64,000 nt of DNA from Microbotryum silenes-acaulis (Eukaryota; Basidiomycota; Microbotryomycetes; Microbotryales; Microbotryaceae). Location of the stretch: NCBI GenBank assembly GCA_003665825.1, contig QPFY01000016.1, positions 496,001-560,000 of the forward strand, given 5' to 3'. The notes beneath the pieces are model-generated. The model was not told the origin of the DNA, did no database searches, and saw only the letters and a list, made by a program, of their open reading frames with translations. The position numbers and the translations under genes are program-made. Within the stretch, counting starts at the first letter, position 1; every line of letters starts with the position of its first letter. Shown here one piece after another: positions 62,168-64,000 of this stretch.

Positions 62168-62656
62168 TCGTGTATCTCGGAGCTGAGTCGTGGAGTACCT
62201 CTTAGTCCTTGTCGCAACACTTTTCAACTCGGGTCGGAAACGGGGATGATCAAAGAAGACAATGAACTTGGTGGATCGCGAGTCTCGAGATGTCCAATCA
62301 TGGATCAGGGACTGGATCTTGCGGAGGAACTCGCGTGCTTGGCCGTGCGGGTGGGGGTGGGACGAGGGCGAGGGCCACAGGTAGGTAAAGGCCATTGCCG
62401 CATCGAAAATGAACACTGCAGATTACACGGGGACAGTCAAGGTCATTACCATGTTGTCAGTATCTAATCTAGTACTTGCAATGGAAGGCTCGGATGTGAT
62501 GTGATGGGTCAAGGTTGCGAGAGAGAGCTCACCATTGACGTCGTGCTCGACGAGCGAACCTATCGCCTGCCCGACCGTCTTGCAGGACCCCACCTTGCTT
62601 GCTGGCACTTTGGCCACGCTCGCATCGATGTACTGCGGGCCGTACCTAACCCCCAT
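62168..62656 (-). CDS. XPG/FEN1-like nuclease N-terminal segment (partial or multi-exon gene)
   Basis: Two exons on the minus strand join in frame: 62656-62533 and 62415-62168, through a GTGAGC...CTGCAG intron. The product starts MGVRYGPQYIDASV, then VFIFDAAMAFTYLW, a His/Pro-rich loop, FLRKIQSLIHDWTSR and KFIVFFDHPRFRPELKS followed by RTKRYS. This order mirrors the XPG N-terminal domain: MG start, (V)xxDAxxxxxxF with a metal-binding Asp, and xVFDGxxPxLKxxxxxxR. The Gly of VFDG is replaced (FFDH). A frame stop follows at 62159, but a GTGAGA donor at 62167 suggests the gene continues leftward into copy C. The family assignment is by pattern only. The function would be a structure-specific nuclease; in this setting it may belong to a multicopy or mobile gene. 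Confidence 0.45.
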
Positions 62657-62909
62657 GATGATTGGTTGGAAGGTCGGCAGGATAGTGTGGAGGACAGTTA
62701 GGAGATCTCGAGTGAAGCCGGGCCTGGCGGCGATCGAGTCGACCTAGCTCCGAGTCGGACTTCGCAGGGGACCGAGCTCAAAGCGAGTCGCCCCAGCTCG
62801 GTCGGACAAGGCTGCTGGAGTAACAACCGCTGTACCGATCGCGGCGATCTCAACGCTGGGGTGACCCTTAAGTTTCAATATATCTGCTGAACTTTGTCCG
62901 ATCTCGATC

Positions 62910-64000
62910 GACAAAGTATTCGGTGTTTTCCGAGAGGTGGATCGTTGAGGTCGATGTGGGGTAATCGCGCCCCTGTCCGCCGATTTAGCTTCAGCTCGGC
63001 CGCGGCATTCGGCGCTCGGCGCTTGGCACGGGTGGAGAAGATCGGAAGCGAGGTGGTGTCATCGATATAACTCATGGCTCAAACTCAAGCGAGCTCGGAG
63101 GCGCGCGCTTGTCCCCAACCCCAGCCCTCAAAAGTCAGCGATGACCTCGTCCACCTCTCTCTCGCTCCTTCTTTTCTCTTCATCGGCACTGGCTCTGCAA
63201 CGTGGGCCTAGCAAACGTGGCGAGCTGCGCCTCATTCGAGTCCGGCACACCTCGACCAGCGTGGAGGTTTAACCACACCGTATCCCACCCGATCCGTGAG
63301 TACTTCCCTTATCACCACTTCACCCCTTGCTTGCTCGATCGTTGTCGTTCGGGTGGGACGGCCGTGACTTTCGGACTCGTGCTGACTCGCACCACCCCTC
63401 ATGATCATCCTCACCTTCCACAGCCCCATGAAGGGCTTTCATCTTCGTTCCTGAGGACATCATGTTCGACCACGCACTTTCGACCTACTGCTCCGTGACG
63501 GTGAGTCGGCTTGTCGTGCGACGTTGCTGCGTGCGGTCGCACGGTCGGGAGGCGGTCGCCCAAGAGGAGGTCAACTTGACCTGGCGGCGCTCACCTTGCG
63601 ACGTGGGCAATCCTGATGAACTGACACTACCATATGTTTGCTCATCTGCACTAGATTGATTTCGCCCCTCCTCCAAGCATGGACCTGTTCCGAGCTGGTG
63701 AGGAGGCTTGTTCGAAACGCAATCCGACTGTTGAACGGGGGACCTGGACGTGTTGGGGGAAGGTGGGTGCTCGACCTTGATTCAGCCTTCCGAGCCGCGG
63801 CGACTGACCCGTTTGCCACTCTCGGACTTGTGCTACAGACATGGGAGAGGGAGTGATGGGTTGTGGGGTGTCTGTTGTGGATGTCAGGATTGGAGGGGGT
63901 TCATTGCCGGTGAAGCTCACAAGATGTCGAAGTATGGTGAGTCAGCTCGTGCGACGTTCACCTCTCGCTCGTCGGTCGGTCGCACAGGGGGGTTCACTCC
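62910..64000 (+). repeat. Repeat copy B, near-identical inverted copy of A, running off the window
   Basis: Bases 62910-64000 are the reverse complement of 30511-31601. Only two substitutions were noticed (opposite 31321 and about 31361). Similarity reaches the last base of the window, so the true length is at least 1,091 bp. The inner edge is at 62909/62910, where a short inverted repeat (ACTTTGTCCGA ... TCGACAAAGT) joins B to sequence resembling the missing right end of copy C. Reading frames equal those of copy A. Confidence 0.93.

Overview
The window reads as nuclear DNA of a GC-rich basidiomycete yeast, most like the red yeasts (Rhodotorula/Sporobolomyces, Microbotryomycetes). Reasons: dense genes on both strands, many 45-160 nt spliceosomal introns, donors mostly GTGAGT but often GTCAGT, CTGAC/CTAAC-like branch sites, and basidiomycete families such as a CAP10-type GT90 glycosyltransferase. 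The lineage is an inference. All gene models were spliced by hand so that the frame stays open and family motifs stay intact; exon coordinates are given in each entry.

Layout. 1-3.8 kb: the 3' part of an apparently intact Ty1/copia retrotransposon with its 3' LTR. 3.8-6.5 kb: gene-poor. 6.5-17 kb: GT90 xylosyltransferase-like, recyclin-1 (F-box plus Sec10-like), Spo7, and a two-RRM protein. 17-20.2 kb: gene-poor. 20.2-29.6 kb: an Mso1-like protein, Gemin2, an MFS transporter (DHA2 type) and an Sfp1-like zinc-finger protein. 30.2-31.6 kb: copy A of an unknown repeat. 32-46.1 kb: Cdt1, a CYP53-like P450, a membrane histidine phosphatase, a relic P450 exon, an unknown protein and Not3/5. 47.6-53.6 kb: PKA regulatory subunit, RhoGDI and a small HSF-domain protein. 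54-60.7 kb: glycine decarboxylase P-protein and an Slm1-like PH protein. 60.9-64 kb: an accessory block with repeat copy C (diverged), an XPG/FEN1-like N-terminal coding segment, and repeat copy B, an inverted near-identical copy of A.

Most genes are ordinary housekeeping or signalling genes (licensing, mRNA decay, cAMP and Rho signalling, lipid regulation, endocytic recycling, one-carbon metabolism) and form no operon-like pathway. The parts that deserve attention are the A/B/C repeat family with its XPG-like reading frames and recurring intron-like modules, the 31-kb-spaced inverted duplication that runs off the window, the stray last exon of a CYP53 gene downstream of the phosphatase gene, GC-AG introns in Spo7 and RhoGDI, very small exons, and the awkward splice junction inside the HSF domain.
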